Shown: positions 23,937 through 34,095, numbered from the stretch's first letter. The stretch: 52,546 bases of DNA from Dietzia sp. NCCP-2495 (GCF_026011735.1 NZ_BRVN01000022.1:1-52546); one strand, 5' to 3'. Notes: generated by a model not told the origin, from the letters alone. Program-made: numbers and translations.

Positions 23937-25080
23937 GAAGAACAGTGACGGCGCGCCCCCCAAGGCGCCCCGCGGACAACTCCGGTTCCGGGACCGCGAC
24001 CCGAAGGTCATCGGCGTGTGGGGCGCGGTCGGCGTGGTCGCCCTCATGGCCGTCTCGCTGAACTACGACCGCATCCCGTACATCAACGGCATGCACGGTG
24101 GCACCGTCTACGTGGCGGACGCAGCCGGGCTCAAGGCCGGCGACGAAGTGCAGGTGGCCGGTATGCGCGTCGGATCGGTCCGGAAGCTCGACCTCGACGG
24201 TGACCAGGTCAGGGTCAAGTTCGACATCGATACCGACGTCGACCTCGGCGCGGACAGCTCGGCGCAGATCAAGACGGACTCGATCCTCGGCCGGCGTGCA
24301 CTGGGGATCTACTCCGACGGTCGCGGCGAGCTCGAGGACCGGACGATCCCGATTGACCGGACCTCCGTGCCGTACTCGCTGACCTCCGCCCTCGGCGATC
24401 TCAGCGACACCGTCGAGGCCATGGATACCGACTCGGTGCAGGACGCCCTCGACGTGTTGGCGGAGACCATGGAGGACTCCTCGCCCGAGGTGCGTGGCGC
24501 GATCGACGGCATCACACGACTGTCCCGTTCACTCAACGAGCGGGACGAGGCCGTCCGCGAGCTGCTGGACAAAGCGGCCGGGACCACCGACGTGCTGGGT
24601 CAGCGCAGCGACCAGATCAACCAGCTCATGGTCGACGGCAACATCTTGTTCACCCAGCTCGACATGCGTAAGCGCGCGTTGAGCGAGCTCATCGTGAACA
24701 TCGACGAGCTCGCCCGTCAGCTGTCGGGGCTGGTGCAGGACAACGAGGCTCAGATCGGCCCGGCGCTCGACAAGCTCGAGCAGGTGTCTGATCTGCTGAT
24801 CCGTAACAAGGACGACATCGACCTCGGACTGCGGCGGATCGTTCCGTTCTCCACTGCACTCAGTGAGGCAGTCGCCTCCGGCCCGTGGTTCAACGCCTAT
24901 GTGGTCAATCTTTCCCAGGGCCAGTACCAGCAGACGATCCTGCGTGACCTCATGCCGCTCATCGATGACCGGGTCCAGCCCGAGCCCGGGCTGGTCAGAG
25001 AACCAACCCTGCCCGGCACCCCGGGCCTGACCCTGATGGACGAGTTCCCCGGCTGGGGCGAGAAGAGGTTGCCGCGATGA
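23929..25080 (+). CDS. mce4C: Mce4C: Mce protein
   Basis: The 383-residue Mce protein has a basic N-terminus, a membrane anchor (~33-50), an MlaD domain (GLKAGDEVQVAGMRVGSVRKL; DSILGRRALGI) and a long helical tail. I chose the ATG at 23929, which overlaps mce4B by eight bases; ATGs at 23875 and 23896 lie deeper inside mce4B and are less likely. No strong ribosome-binding site is seen, as expected for coupled translation. Confidence 0.88.
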   Translation: MSKKNSDGAPPKAPRGQLRFRDRDPKVIGVWGAVGVVALMAVSLNYDRIPYINGMHGGTVYVADAAGLKAGDEVQVAGMRVGSVRKLDLDGDQVRVKFDIDTDVDLGADSSAQIKTDSILGRRALGIYSDGRGELEDRTIPIDRTSVPYSLTSALGDLSDTVEAMDTDSVQDALDVLAETMEDSSPEVRGAIDGITRLSRSLNERDEAVRELLDKAAGTTDVLGQRSDQINQLMVDGNILFTQLDMRKRALSELIVNIDELARQLSGLVQDNEAQIGPALDKLEQVSDLLIRNKDDIDLGLRRIVPFSTALSEAVASGPWFNAYVVNLSQGQYQQTILRDLMPLIDDRVQPEPGLVREPTLPGTPGLTLMDEFPGWGEKRLPR

Positions 25081-26342
25081 ACCGATTCCTGCCGGGCACC
25101 GCCGCGAAGGTGGTCGCCCTGATCGCCGTGGTGGCCCTGATCGCGGGAGCCGTTTGGATCTTCTCCGGTCGGACCAAGACGATCACCGCGTTCTTCCCGT
25201 CGACGCAGGGCGTCTACGAGGACGACACCGTCCGTGTGCTCGGCGTCGAGGTCGGCCGCATCACCGACATCGCTACGGAGGACGGGATGTCCAAGGTCAC
25301 CATGAAGGTCGCCCACGACGTCCCTGTGCCGGAGGACGCCAACGCCCTGCTCGTGGCCCAGTCGCTCGTCGCCGAGCGGTTCATCCAACTCACCCCGGCC
25401 TACACCGGCGGCGAGGAGATGCCGGACGGCGGCACCATCCCCGTCGAGCGCACGGCGGTCCCGGTCGAGTGGGACGGCGTCAAGGAGCAGCTCATGAAGC
25501 TGTCCACCGCGCTGAGCCCCGCCGAGGGTGAAGAGACCGGCCCGCTCGGCGACTTCGTCGACTCAGCCGACGCGATGTTCGAGGGCAACGGCGCCGACAT
25601 CCGCGACGCGCTCAATGAGGTCTCACACACCATGTCGATCCTGTCCGACGGTCGCGAGAACCTCTTCACCACGCTGAAGAACCTCCAGCTGTTCGTCACC
25701 GCGCTGTCCCAGAGCGAGGAGCAGATCGTCTCCTTCGGCGGCAAGCTCGCCAGCGTCTCGCAGGTGCTGGGGGACCAAACCGAGGATATCGATGCCGCCC
25801 TGCGCGACCTTGATCTCGCGGTGATGGACATCAACCGCTTCCTCGAGAGCAACGGGGATCGGCTCTCCGTGGGCGTCGACAAGCTCGGCCGCGCCACTGA
25901 GGTGATCCGCGACCGCCGAGCCGATCTCGAGGGCATCCTCCACGTCGGCCCCACCGCCATGGCGAACTTCTACAACATCTACCGCCCGTATCAGGGCACA
26001 CTCAACGGTGTACTGGCGATGAACCAGATGGCCAATCCGACCAACTTCATCTGCGGCGCCATCGCCGGCCTGGCCAACAACACCGCGGAGTCCGACGCGG
26101 AGCTGTGCGCCCAATACATGGGGCCACTGTTCAACTCGCTGACCTCGAACTACCCGTACGGTGTGGTCGCCCCGCCGATCACACCGACCGCCGAGCCGGA
26201 CCAGATCTGGGACCTACAGAAGCCGGGCACACAGACGGCGCCGGGCGTCCAGCCCGTCTCGGACCGCCCTGACCCGCTGGTCAACGTGGTCAACAAGGGC
26301 GACAACCTCACCGACACCCTGCTCGTGACGGGAGGCGCATGA
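25077..26342 (+). CDS. mce4D: Mce4D: Mce protein
   Basis: The 421-residue protein has a membrane anchor (~8-27), an MlaD domain (GVYEDDTVRVLGVEVGRITDI; QSLVAERFIQLTP) and helical regions. The C-terminal part ends in a Pro/Asp-rich segment and GDNLTDTLLVTGGA. It overlaps both neighbours by four bases (ATGA). Confidence 0.92.
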   Translation: MNRFLPGTAAKVVALIAVVALIAGAVWIFSGRTKTITAFFPSTQGVYEDDTVRVLGVEVGRITDIATEDGMSKVTMKVAHDVPVPEDANALLVAQSLVAERFIQLTPAYTGGEEMPDGGTIPVERTAVPVEWDGVKEQLMKLSTALSPAEGEETGPLGDFVDSADAMFEGNGADIRDALNEVSHTMSILSDGRENLFTTLKNLQLFVTALSQSEEQIVSFGGKLASVSQVLGDQTEDIDAALRDLDLAVMDINRFLESNGDRLSVGVDKLGRATEVIRDRRADLEGILHVGPTAMANFYNIYRPYQGTLNGVLAMNQMANPTNFICGAIAGLANNTAESDAELCAQYMGPLFNSLTSNYPYGVVAPPITPTAEPDQIWDLQKPGTQTAPGVQPVSDRPDPLVNVVNKGDNLTDTLLVTGGA

Positions 26343-27589
26343 TGAGCGGCATGACTGTACCGGCCGGAAGGATCCTCCGTTCGCGGGTCCTCGCTGCCGG
26401 CGCGCTCGCCGGCGCCGTCCTGCTCGTCGGGACCGGCTGCGCGTGGGACGGGCTCAACTCGCTCCCGCTGCCCGGAGCCGAGGGCAAGGGCGACGGCGCC
26501 TACGAGGTCACCATCGAGATGCCCAACGTCACCACCATCACCCGGAACTCACCGGTCCGGGTCAATGACGTCAATGTCGGCTCCATCGCGTCGATGAGGG
26601 TCGAGGACTATACCGCAATCGTCACCGTCTCACTCAACGAGGAAGTACGGCTCCCGGCCAACGCCTACGCCAAGATCGGGCAAACCAGCCTGCTGGGTTC
26701 GCAGCACCTCGAGCTGTTCCCGCCACCGGATGGCAGCGCGGAGGGGACGCTCGCGGCAGGTGATGTCATCCCCATCGAGCGCGCCGGTGTCTACCCGACC
26801 ACCGAGCAGACGCTCTCGGCGCTGTCGGTGGTTCTCACCGACGGCGGCCTTGCGCAGTTTGAGACGATCTCGCAGGAGCTCAACACCGCCCTCGACGGCC
26901 GTCAGCTCGACGCAAAAGAGGTCATCACCCAGCTGGAGACCACCGTCAGCGGACTCGACGATCAGCGTGCCGACATCGTCGCGGCCATGGAGGGACTCGA
27001 CCGGCTTGCCCGGCAGATCGACGAGCAGAACGACACCCTCGCCCGCGCTCTCGCACAGATGCCCGAGGCAGTCGGTCTGATCAACGACCAGAAGCAGGAA
27101 CTGACCACCGCCCTGGTCTCGCTCGGCGACTTCGGAAACAAGGCCAACCAGATTATCGACGCCGGCGGCGGACAGAACCTGGTGGCGAACCTCCGCGACC
27201 TCACGCCGGTGCTCGAGGGCCTGGCCAACTCTGGCCGGGATATGACCAGGGTGCTGAGTACACTCATCACCTTCCCCTTCCCGCAAGCCGGAATCGACAA
27301 CTTCCTGCGCGGTGACTACGCGAATCTCTATATTGACGCCGACTTCAGCAATCCTCGTCTGGAGGAGACGTTCCTGCTGGGTACCGAGTTCGGTAATCGC
27401 ATGGCCGGCCTCGAGGGCTACGTGGGGCTTGCTCCCGGCTCGGTGGTCAGTCCCGACCCGTTCTCCTTGGACGTGCCCCGGCCCGACGTGGGCGTCGAGA
27501 ACCCGGACACCGGGAACCCGCCCCCCAGTGAGCAGCCGGCCGACAACCCCGGCGGCCCCGCCGCACCGACCGAGGAGGCCCCCCGATGA
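26339..27589 (+). CDS. mce4E: Mce4E (LprN-like): Mce lipoprotein
   Basis: The 416-residue Mce protein begins with a signal peptide ending LVGTGC, making Cys34 the likely lipidation site, though the lipobox is imperfect (Gly at -3). The MlaD domain (NSPVRVNDVNVGSIASM; QTSLLGSQHLELFPP) is followed by helices and a Pro-rich end. In mycobacteria the E subunit is the lipoprotein LprN. ATGATG starts overlap mce4D; the first is used. Confidence 0.9.
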   Translation: MMSGMTVPAGRILRSRVLAAGALAGAVLLVGTGCAWDGLNSLPLPGAEGKGDGAYEVTIEMPNVTTITRNSPVRVNDVNVGSIASMRVEDYTAIVTVSLNEEVRLPANAYAKIGQTSLLGSQHLELFPPPDGSAEGTLAAGDVIPIERAGVYPTTEQTLSALSVVLTDGGLAQFETISQELNTALDGRQLDAKEVITQLETTVSGLDDQRADIVAAMEGLDRLARQIDEQNDTLARALAQMPEAVGLINDQKQELTTALVSLGDFGNKANQIIDAGGGQNLVANLRDLTPVLEGLANSGRDMTRVLSTLITFPFPQAGIDNFLRGDYANLYIDADFSNPRLEETFLLGTEFGNRMAGLEGYVGLAPGSVVSPDPFSLDVPRPDVGVENPDTGNPPPSEQPADNPGGPAAPTEEAPR

Positions 27590-29004
27590 CCCGGCTCGTG
27601 AAGATTCAGCTGACGATCTTCTCCGTGGTCACCGTCGTGGCGTTGCTGGTCATGTCGGTGGTGTACCTCCAGGTGCCTCGTGCCCTGGGGTGGCACCGCA
27701 CAGACGTCGCCCTGGAGATGCCGGACACCGGTGGTCTGTACCAGAACTCCAACGTCTCCTACCTTGGCAAGACCATCGGCCGCGTGGACTCCGTGACGCT
27801 CAAGCCCGGCATGGTCGTGGCCGAGCTCCACTTCGACTCCGGTGCCGACGTGCCAGAGAACGTCCGTGCCGAGATCCGCAGTGTGTCCGCGGTGGGCGAG
27901 CAGTTCGTCGAGTTCGTGCCCGAGGGGGAGCCGGAGGGCCGGATGGCCGACGGCACCGTGATCGGCGAGGACCGCGTCGACATGCCGCAGAGCATCGGCC
28001 CGGTCCTCGACCAGGCCACCGTTCTCATGGCGTCGATCGACGACGCCAAGATGCGGCGCGTCATCTCCGAGTCGTTCGACGCGTTCAACGGATCTGCCCG
28101 GGACCTGCAGCAGTTCCTGGACTCCGCGCAGCTGCTGCTGGAGGAGGCCCAGCGCAACTCGGGAGTCACGCGTCAGCTCATCGAGGACGCGGAGCCGGTG
28201 CTCGACTCGCAGTTGCGCTCGTCCGACTCGATCCGCGCATGGACCCGGAACATAGCCGACATCACCGATCAGCTGCGTGAGAACGAACCCCAGGTGACGT
28301 CGTTGATCCAGCGCGGCCCGGATGCTCTGGGCCGGGCCACCAAGGTGCTCAACGAGCTGCAGCCCACCATGCCGGTGCTCGTGGCCAACCTGGTCAGCGT
28401 GGGTGAGGTCGGCGTGGTCTATAACCGTTCGATCGAGCAGCTGTTGGTGATCTACCCGGCGCTGGTATCATCGCTTGTCACCGCGATCGAAGGGGGCCGC
28501 GAATCCGGCTCCGTCAAGGTGGACTTCAACCTGCAGATCAATGAGACCCCGCCCTGCACGACGGGGTTTCTGCCAGCAGAAGACCGGCGGTCCCCGGCCG
28601 ATCTGTCGGTGCCGCCCCTGATCAACGGGATCTACTGCAAGGTGCCGATGGACTCGCAGATCGCCGCACGAGGTGCACGCAACCTGCCGTGCATGGAGTT
28701 CCCAGGGCGTCGGGGAGCCTCTCCCGATGAGTGTCGCGCCGGCAACTACGTGCCCGAGGGCCATAACCCGCCCAACACTAGCGAGGTCGGGCCGCCCGGC
28801 AACAACCCCAATGCCTACAACGTCGTGCCGTCGTCCACCTCGGGCGAGCCGGAGATCCGTACCTCCGCCGCGGTGTACGACGCCGAGACGGGCGAGTACT
28901 TCGGCGCCGACGGCAAGACGTATCGTCAGCTGAACCTCGGTACCGAGAGTCGGCTCGCGGCGGACGCCGACCTGGCTGACATCCTGACGAACGGAGTGAC
29001 CTAG
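27586..29004 (+). CDS. mce4F: Mce4F: Mce protein
   Basis: The 472-residue Mce protein closes the canonical A-F set. It has a membrane anchor (~10-28), an MlaD domain (GLYQNSNVSYLGKTIGRVDSV; EQFVEFVPEG), helices, and a C-terminal region with several cysteines (PPCTTGF, IYCKVP, LPCMEF, ECRAGNYVPEG) as expected for MceF. It overlaps mce4E by four bases and the next gene by one. Confidence 0.92.
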   Translation: MTRLVKIQLTIFSVVTVVALLVMSVVYLQVPRALGWHRTDVALEMPDTGGLYQNSNVSYLGKTIGRVDSVTLKPGMVVAELHFDSGADVPENVRAEIRSVSAVGEQFVEFVPEGEPEGRMADGTVIGEDRVDMPQSIGPVLDQATVLMASIDDAKMRRVISESFDAFNGSARDLQQFLDSAQLLLEEAQRNSGVTRQLIEDAEPVLDSQLRSSDSIRAWTRNIADITDQLRENEPQVTSLIQRGPDALGRATKVLNELQPTMPVLVANLVSVGEVGVVYNRSIEQLLVIYPALVSSLVTAIEGGRESGSVKVDFNLQINETPPCTTGFLPAEDRRSPADLSVPPLINGIYCKVPMDSQIAARGARNLPCMEFPGRRGASPDECRAGNYVPEGHNPPNTSEVGPPGNNPNAYNVVPSSTSGEPEIRTSAAVYDAETGEYFGADGKTYRQLNLGTESRLAADADLADILTNGVT

Positions 29005-29546
29005 TGCCACAGTCTGACCAGACCCCCACCGGTGGTGGGCGGACCGGACTGATCGTGGTTTCGGTGATCGCGGCCCTGTGCCTGGTGGCGGCGATCGTCG
29101 CAGCGGGGCTGTGGGTGAGTGAGCGGAACGAGGCGGCCACGGTCCGTGCCGACCGCGCCTCCTCCGCGGAGCTCGACGCGTCCTACCGCGACTTCGCGAC
29201 AGACGTCATGACCAAGCTCATGACCATCCGGCAGGAGACCCTGTCGGAAGATGTGGACGAGATCGTCGGACTCATCGAGGGTGATTTCTCCGAGCAGTTC
29301 GCCCCGCGCCGCGACTCGTACGAGGACGTCGTCACCACCACCAACGTCGTGGCCGACGGCGCGGTGTCCGCGGCGGCGGTCGAGCATTCCTACCCCGATC
29401 GAGCCGAGGTGATCATGGCCATCGACCAGACCATCGGTAACCCCAAAGCCGACGAGGACCAGGACCGGCAGTACCGAGTCCGCGTGACGGTCAATCGCCA
29501 TGAGGACGGCGTGATGAAGGTCTCGGGGGTGAACTTCATCCCGTGA
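29004..29546 (+). CDS. Mce-associated membrane protein (first)
   Basis: The 180-residue protein has one membrane helix (~residues 15-37) and an extracytoplasmic domain. It corresponds by position and type to the Mce-associated (Mas) proteins, Rv3493c/Rv3492c-like, that stabilise or assist Mce complexes. The GTG start shares one base with the mce4F stop. Confidence 0.85.
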   Translation: MPQSDQTPTGGGRTGLIVVSVIAALCLVAAIVAAGLWVSERNEAATVRADRASSAELDASYRDFATDVMTKLMTIRQETLSEDVDEIVGLIEGDFSEQFAPRRDSYEDVVTTTNVVADGAVSAAAVEHSYPDRAEVIMAIDQTIGNPKADEDQDRQYRVRVTVNRHEDGVMKVSGVNFIP

Positions 29547-30382
29547 GCACTTCAGACCAGAGCACTCCGGACACGAACACTCCGGACTCGAGCACCCCGG
29601 ACCAGAGCGCACCCGAGTCCAACGTCCGCGCCGCTCGCCGTGCGCAGCGTGAGGCCGAGCGTGCGGCCCGCGCCCAGCGCAAGGCTGATGCCGCCCGCCA
29701 GCGTGCGATGGAGGCAGCCCGTGCCGGCGGCCTCTTCGAGGGCATGGAGGCTGCGGCCCCCGAATCCGGTTCCTCGGCGACCTCGGGCAGAAGCACGACG
29801 TCGGGGTCCGGTACGCCATCCGCCGCCGACACTGCCTATGTGGGCGCCACGGCCTCGCCGAAGGAGCCGATAGACCCGGACCGCCAGAAGTTGCTCACCC
29901 GCATCCTCGCGGCGGCGTCGGTGGTCCTCGTCGTCGTCGCCGGGTTGGCCACGTGGCAGTACGTCGAGGCCCGCGAGGCCACGGCCGCCGAGCAGCAGAT
30001 CGCGGACGCGCCCCACGCGGCCACCGACGCGGCGCGCGAGATCGCCACCCAGATGTTCACCTACGACCACCGCACCGTAGACGCGGACCTCGCCGCGGTG
30101 CGCCCCAAGCTCGCCGAGCCGGCGCTGGGGGAGTTCGTCGAACAGTCGATGCCGACCGTCGCCTCCGCGGCCAAGCAGCAGGAGGCCACCGTCTACGCGA
30201 CCGTTGCCGCCGCCGCGCCGCAGGAGGTGGTGGATGCCGAGCACGTGACGGTGCTAGTGATGCTCAACCGGATGGTCTCCACCAAGGACACTCCCGAGGC
30301 CGCCAGTTCCGCCTCCCGGCTCAGCCTGGAGATGCAGTTCGACGGCGAGAGCTGGAAGCTGGCCAAGCTCAACGCGCTGTGA
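29543..30382 (+). CDS. Mce-associated membrane protein (second)
   Basis: The 279-residue protein has a hydrophilic N-terminus rich in TPD/SS repeats, then a highly charged Arg/Ala helix (~30-70), a membrane helix (~115-135) and an extracytoplasmic domain like that of the previous gene. The GTG start overlaps by four bases. It is the last gene of the mce4 operon. A set of 17-bp tandem repeats begins on its stop codon. Confidence 0.82.
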   Translation: MSTSDQSTPDTNTPDSSTPDQSAPESNVRAARRAQREAERAARAQRKADAARQRAMEAARAGGLFEGMEAAAPESGSSATSGRSTTSGSGTPSAADTAYVGATASPKEPIDPDRQKLLTRILAAASVVLVVVAGLATWQYVEAREATAAEQQIADAPHAATDAAREIATQMFTYDHRTVDADLAAVRPKLAEPALGEFVEQSMPTVASAAKQQEATVYATVAAAAPQEVVDAEHVTVLVMLNRMVSTKDTPEAASSASRLSLEMQFDGESWKLAKLNAL

Positions 30383-30446
30383 TCATCCCGGCACTGTGAT
30401 CGGCCCGGCACGGTGACCGCCCCGGCGCTGTGATCGGCCCGGCGCG
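30379..30446 (+). repeat. Four imperfect 17-bp tandem repeats on the mas stop codon
   Basis: Units 30379-30395, 30396-30412, 30413-30429 and 30430-30446 follow GTGATCGGCCCGGCNCN with one to four differences each. The first unit contains the stop codon of the preceding gene. The array fills the convergent spacer up to the otsA stop. Confidence 0.85.
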
Positions 30447-30458
30447 GGCCCCCGGCCG

Positions 30459-31907
30459 TCAGTTGTCGGGGGTGGCGTCCAGCGTCTCGAAGAATCGGCG
30501 CGCCCACGCGTGGACGTCGTTGCCCAGGACCTGACGGCGCAGAGCCCGCATGCGACGCCGGCGTTCCTCGACGGGGTCGGAGATGGCCGCCATGATCGCG
30601 TCCTTGACGCCCTCCAGGTCGTGCGGATTGCACAGGTAGGCCTGGCGCAGTTCGGCCGCCGCGCCCGCGAACTCGCTGAGCACCAGGGCCCCCGCGCCGT
30701 CGGTACAGGTGGCGACGTACTCCTTCGCGACCAGGTTCATGCCGTCGCGTACGGGCGTGACGAGCATGACGTCGGCGGCCGCGTAGAAGGCCGTGAGCTC
30801 GGACTTGGGCACGGGCCGGTGGATGTAGGTGACGACCGGCTGCCCGATCTCCCCGTACATGCCGTTGATGCGGCCGACCCGTTCCTCGATCCGTGACCGC
30901 ATGAACTGGTACTGCTCGACGCGCTCACGACTCGGCGTGGCCAGTTGGAGAAACGTCACCTCGGACGGGTCGAGCCGCCCTTCGCCGATGAGCTCCTCGA
31001 GTGCCTTGAGGCGGACGTCGATGCCCTTGGTGTAGTCGAGTCGGTCCACGCCCAGCATGAGTACCTTGGGGGAGCCCAGCTCCTCGCGCAGCCTGACGGC
31101 GCGGTCGAGGATCGCACGGGTGCGTGCGAGGGCGTCGACGGCCCCCGAGTCGATCGAGATGGGGAACGCGCCGGCGCGCACCATGCGGTCGTCGACGCGG
31201 ATCTCGGCGGCCTTCGTCTTGTCCGCGCGCAGCCGAACCGAGGGCAGGCCGCTGAGCTTGTTGGCGAGGATGCGGAAGTTGTCCGCGCCGCCGGGCAGGT
31301 GGAATCCCACCAGGTCGGCGCCGAGCATGCCCTCGACCAGTTCGGTGCGCCACGGCAGCTGCATGAACAGCTCGACGGGCGGGAACGGGATGTGGAGGAA
31401 GAACCCGATGGTCAGGTCGGGTCGGAGTTCACGAAGCAGGCGGGGGACCAGCAGCAGCTGGTAGTCCTGCACCCAGATGGTGGCGCCGGGTGCGGCGGCG
31501 GCGGCGGTGGCCTCGGCGAAGCGCGTGTTGACGTCGCGGTACGCGTTCCACCACTCGCGGTGGTACTCGGGCGGGACCACGACGTCGTGGAACAGCGGCC
31601 ACAGCGTGGCGTTGGAGAACCCCTCGTAGTACAGCTCGATGTCGAGTGCGGAGAGCAGGACCGAGTGGAGCCGGATGCCGTCCGAGTCGAAGGGGTCGGG
31701 CGCGGCGTCGGCGACGCCGGGCCAGCCCACCCAGGCGCCGTGGTTGGCCTTGAGGATGGATTCGAGCGCGGTGACGAGGCCGCCGGGACTGGCCTTCCAC
31801 TGTTCGGTGCCGTCCGCGTCGCGGACGAGGTCGACGGGGAGTCTGTTGGCGACGACGACGAAGTCGGCCCCCGCGTCACCCGTGCCCTGGCCGGCTTCGC
31901 GTGTCAT
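30459..31907 (-). CDS. otsA: Trehalose-6-phosphate synthase OtsA
   Basis: The 482-residue GT20 enzyme makes trehalose-6-phosphate from glucose-6-phosphate and a nucleotide-glucose. Visible are [16 protein letters not shown], the acceptor region [37 protein letters not shown] and the donor site [15 protein letters not shown]. The ATG at 31907 is preceded by AGGGAGTAGGGG; the frame extension upstream is low complexity and runs into the next small gene. otsA beside mce4 is conserved in mycobacteria. Confidence 0.93.
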   Translation of the reverse strand: MTREAGQGTGDAGADFVVVANRLPVDLVRDADGTEQWKASPGGLVTALESILKANHGAWVGWPGVADAAPDPFDSDGIRLHSVLLSALDIELYYEGFSNATLWPLFHDVVVPPEYHREWWNAYRDVNTRFAEATAAAAAPGATIWVQDYQLLLVPRLLRELRPDLTIGFFLHIPFPPVELFMQLPWRTELVEGMLGADLVGFHLPGGADNFRILANKLSGLPSVRLRADKTKAAEIRVDDRMVRAGAFPISIDSGAVDALARTRAILDRAVRLREELGSPKVLMLGVDRLDYTKGIDVRLKALEELIGEGRLDPSEVTFLQLATPSRERVEQYQFMRSRIEERVGRINGMYGEIGQPVVTYIHRPVPKSELTAFYAAADVMLVTPVRDGMNLVAKEYVATCTDGAGALVLSEFAGAAAELRQAYLCNPHDLEGVKDAIMAAISDPVEERRRRMRALRRQVLGNDVHAWARRFFETLDATPDN

Positions 31908-31938
31908 GCCCCTACTCCCTGCGCTGTGTGGTGGTGGA

Positions 31939-32124
31939 TTACTCGGCGTCGTCCGGCTCGGCGGTCTCGGGGCCGATGCCGAGCATGTCGATGAGCATGC
32001 GGCACTCCTCGGCGTCCTTGGAGTAGCTGGCCACGACGAGTCGTGCCTGCTGCGCGGTTTCGTCGGCAACCTCTTCGATGTCGTCGATCTGGGGCTCTTT
32101 GCTGTCGGCGGCGGCAGTTGCCAT
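31939..32124 (-). CDS. Small acidic protein (61 aa) upstream of otsA
   Basis: The 61-residue acidic protein has a perfect AGGAGG seven bases before its ATG, which is why it is called. The core [24 protein letters not shown] looks helical, with one Cys. It is 31 bases before otsA and in the same orientation, so likely co-transcribed. I do not recognise a family. Confidence 0.65.
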   Translation of the reverse strand: MATAAADSKEPQIDDIEEVADETAQQARLVVASYSKDAEECRMLIDMLGIGPETAEPDDAE

Positions 32125-32199
32125 CGATGTCCTCCTGTGGTCGGGGTCGGACTGGCGCGTCCCAGGTCGGGGCGCCCCGAGTCCGTGGTCGATTCTACG

Positions 32200-33591
32200 T
32201 CACAGTTCGGCGGCGGCGGTTCGCCGCAAGTTACGGGTGAGCCACTCGCCGAACACCACGCCCGCGGCGAGTGACAGCGCGATCGCCAGTGCCTGGAACA
32301 TCAGGCCGAGACCGATACCGGTCTGGTCACTCGTCAGGGCCGACAGGCCGCGGTAGACGGACAGGCCGGGCAGGAACGGCGTGATGCCGGCGATCGTGAC
32401 GACCAGCGGGGGCAGGGTCGCGATACGGGCGAGGATGCCGCCCACCAGGCCCATGGCGCAGGCCGCGAGTGCGGAACCCACCACCACGTCGAAGCCGGCG
32501 AAGGTGATGATCTGGTAGATCGCCATGCCCATCGCGCCGACGCCCGCGGCGAGGAGTGTCGCCCGCACGGTGGCGTAACTGGCGACCGCGAAGCCGGCGG
32601 CGCCGACCGCCGCGGCGATGATCGCGACGTGGGTCGCGGCGTTGCCGGTGATTGTCGGATCGATGGGGGGAGGGGACAGGCCCAGGCGGCCGAAGAGCGC
32701 GAGGGCGATGGTGATGCCGCCGAGGACGCCGCCGGTGAGGACCAACGTCTCGACCCCTCGGCCGGCGGCGGTGACGGGGAAGCCCGTGATGGCGTCCTCG
32801 ATCGAGCCGACGAGGGTCAACCCGGCCAGGAGGACGATGATGCCGGCGGCGACCAGTTGGGATGGTCGGATCTCGATGAAGGCGTCCGCGAGGAAGCCGA
32901 AGGCGATGAGGGCCCACGCCGTGGCGATGAAGCCGCCCACGATCTGTTGGAAGAACGTGGGGAGGCGGAGTCCGTCGAGGAACCGGTTGGCGTACATCAG
33001 GGCGAAGGTCGAGACCATCGAGAGAAGTCCCGCCAGTGGAGTGCCGCCGAGTTGGATCACCACCGCGCAGCCCAGCATCGCCCAGCCGAGGATCGCGACC
33101 CGGAACGAGTGGGGGTGCGGCGAGGAGACGATCGCCTCGACCTCGTTCGACGCCTGCTCGACCGTGAGTTGGCGGCGGACGATGAGGTCGATGAGCCGGG
33201 CCGCGCGCGTCACCCGTGTCATGTCCACGGTGCGGTAGTTGACCACCCGCATCACCGAGATCGGCGGGCGACCCCGCCGACGGTTGACGCCGATGCTCAG
33301 CGACGTGAACGTCACCTCGACCGTCGCGTGGGGCAGGCCGAACGCCGCGGCCACGGACTCGGCCTGGGCTACGGTGTCGGCCGCGCCCTCACCGGAGGAG
33401 AGGAGGATGCTGCCGATCTCGAGGGCGAGGTTGAGGACGTCGGTGACGGCGCCGTCGTCGTCGAGATCCACCGGCGCCATCGGCGACAGCGGCGGCTCGA
33501 CGGCGAGGTCCATCGCGGATTTGCGCAAACCCAGCCGCGCCAGGGGGCGGGTGAAGGGTGAGATGGTGTCGCGGAAGTCCACGGTGGACAC
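32200..33591 (-). CDS. thrE: Threonine/serine exporter, ThrE family
   Basis: The protein (~463 residues) has a cytoplasmic N-terminal half ([12 protein letters not shown], a DUF1212-type domain) and about ten membrane helices. It resembles Corynebacterium glutamicum ThrE in [61 protein letters not shown] and [11 protein letters not shown]. It would export threonine and serine with the proton motive force. The start is uncertain: GTG at 33591 is used, GTG at 33582 is also possible and neither has a clear Shine-Dalgarno. Confidence 0.88.
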   Translation of the reverse strand: MSTVDFRDTISPFTRPLARLGLRKSAMDLAVEPPLSPMAPVDLDDDGAVTDVLNLALEIGSILLSSGEGAADTVAQAESVAAAFGLPHATVEVTFTSLSIGVNRRRGRPPISVMRVVNYRTVDMTRVTRAARLIDLIVRRQLTVEQASNEVEAIVSSPHPHSFRVAILGWAMLGCAVVIQLGGTPLAGLLSMVSTFALMYANRFLDGLRLPTFFQQIVGGFIATAWALIAFGFLADAFIEIRPSQLVAAGIIVLLAGLTLVGSIEDAITGFPVTAAGRGVETLVLTGGVLGGITIALALFGRLGLSPPPIDPTITGNAATHVAIIAAAVGAAGFAVASYATVRATLLAAGVGAMGMAIYQIITFAGFDVVVGSALAACAMGLVGGILARIATLPPLVVTIAGITPFLPGLSVYRGLSALTSDQTGIGLGLMFQALAIALSLAAGVVFGEWLTRNLRRTAAAEL

Positions 33592-33700
33592 CGTAGTCGG
33601 GAGCACGGAGGGTGGTCGGGTTAGGATGGTTCCCGGTCGCTGGCGACCTGATCGATCTGCGGATCTACACATCGACGGATCGGCGGGTCAGGGTGGCCGT

Positions 33701-33773
33701 GCTGGAGTGGCGCAATTGGTAGCGCACCCGACTTGTAATCGGGCGGTTGCGAGTTCAAGTCTCGTCTCCAGCT
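33701..33773 (+). tRNA. tRNA-Thr (anticodon TGT)
   Basis: The cloverleaf is complete: acceptor GCTGGAG/CTCCAGC, D-stem GCGC/GCGC with AATTGGTA loop, anticodon stem CCCGA/TCGGG with loop CTTGTAA, and T-stem GCGAG/CTCGT with loop TTCAAGT. Anticodon TGT reads ACA. CCA is not encoded. Confidence 0.95.
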
Positions 33774-33822
33774 CTCCTGGGGATGGTGCCGAGGCAGTCG
33801 TCTGAGGCGTGTGTCCGCGACA

Positions 33823-34095
33823 TCAGTCCGACGCGAGGCGTCCGAGAGCAGCCCAGGCGCCCTCGAGGCGGCCGCGGGCCGAGCGCAGCGCCTCCTCCGC
33901 CCCCGCGAGATCTCCCAGTACCGCCGCGAGCGTCTCGTCCGTGGTCCACACCGAGCCGGGGTCGACCCGCAACTCAGCGGTATCCCAGGTTTCACAGCGT
34001 GCGCGCAGCATCGCGAGATCGTCGGTCAGTCCTCTGAGATGAGCCGTCAGCTCACCTAATTGCGGGTAGAGATCCTGGGGTCGGGACGTTCCCAT
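33823..34095 (-). CDS. Small helical protein, unknown
   Basis: The 90-residue protein begins with ATG after AAAGGAAAA and is predicted by eye to be mostly helical (repeated Leu/Ala with Arg/Glu). Two tryptophans (WDT, GAWAAL) and VWTTDETLAAVL stand out. It is divergent from the NTF2-like genes across 136 bases (34096-34231) where I see only a possible AT-rich promoter near 34096. No family is recognised; a secretion-type WXG protein is possible but not shown. Confidence 0.5.
   Translation of the reverse strand: MGTSRPQDLYPQLGELTAHLRGLTDDLAMLRARCETWDTAELRVDPGSVWTTDETLAAVLGDLAGAEEALRSARGRLEGAWAALGRLASD

Noticed and set aside
30379-30446. CRISPR-like array
   Set aside because: Units are 17 bp in direct succession without spacers and with no cas genes nearby.
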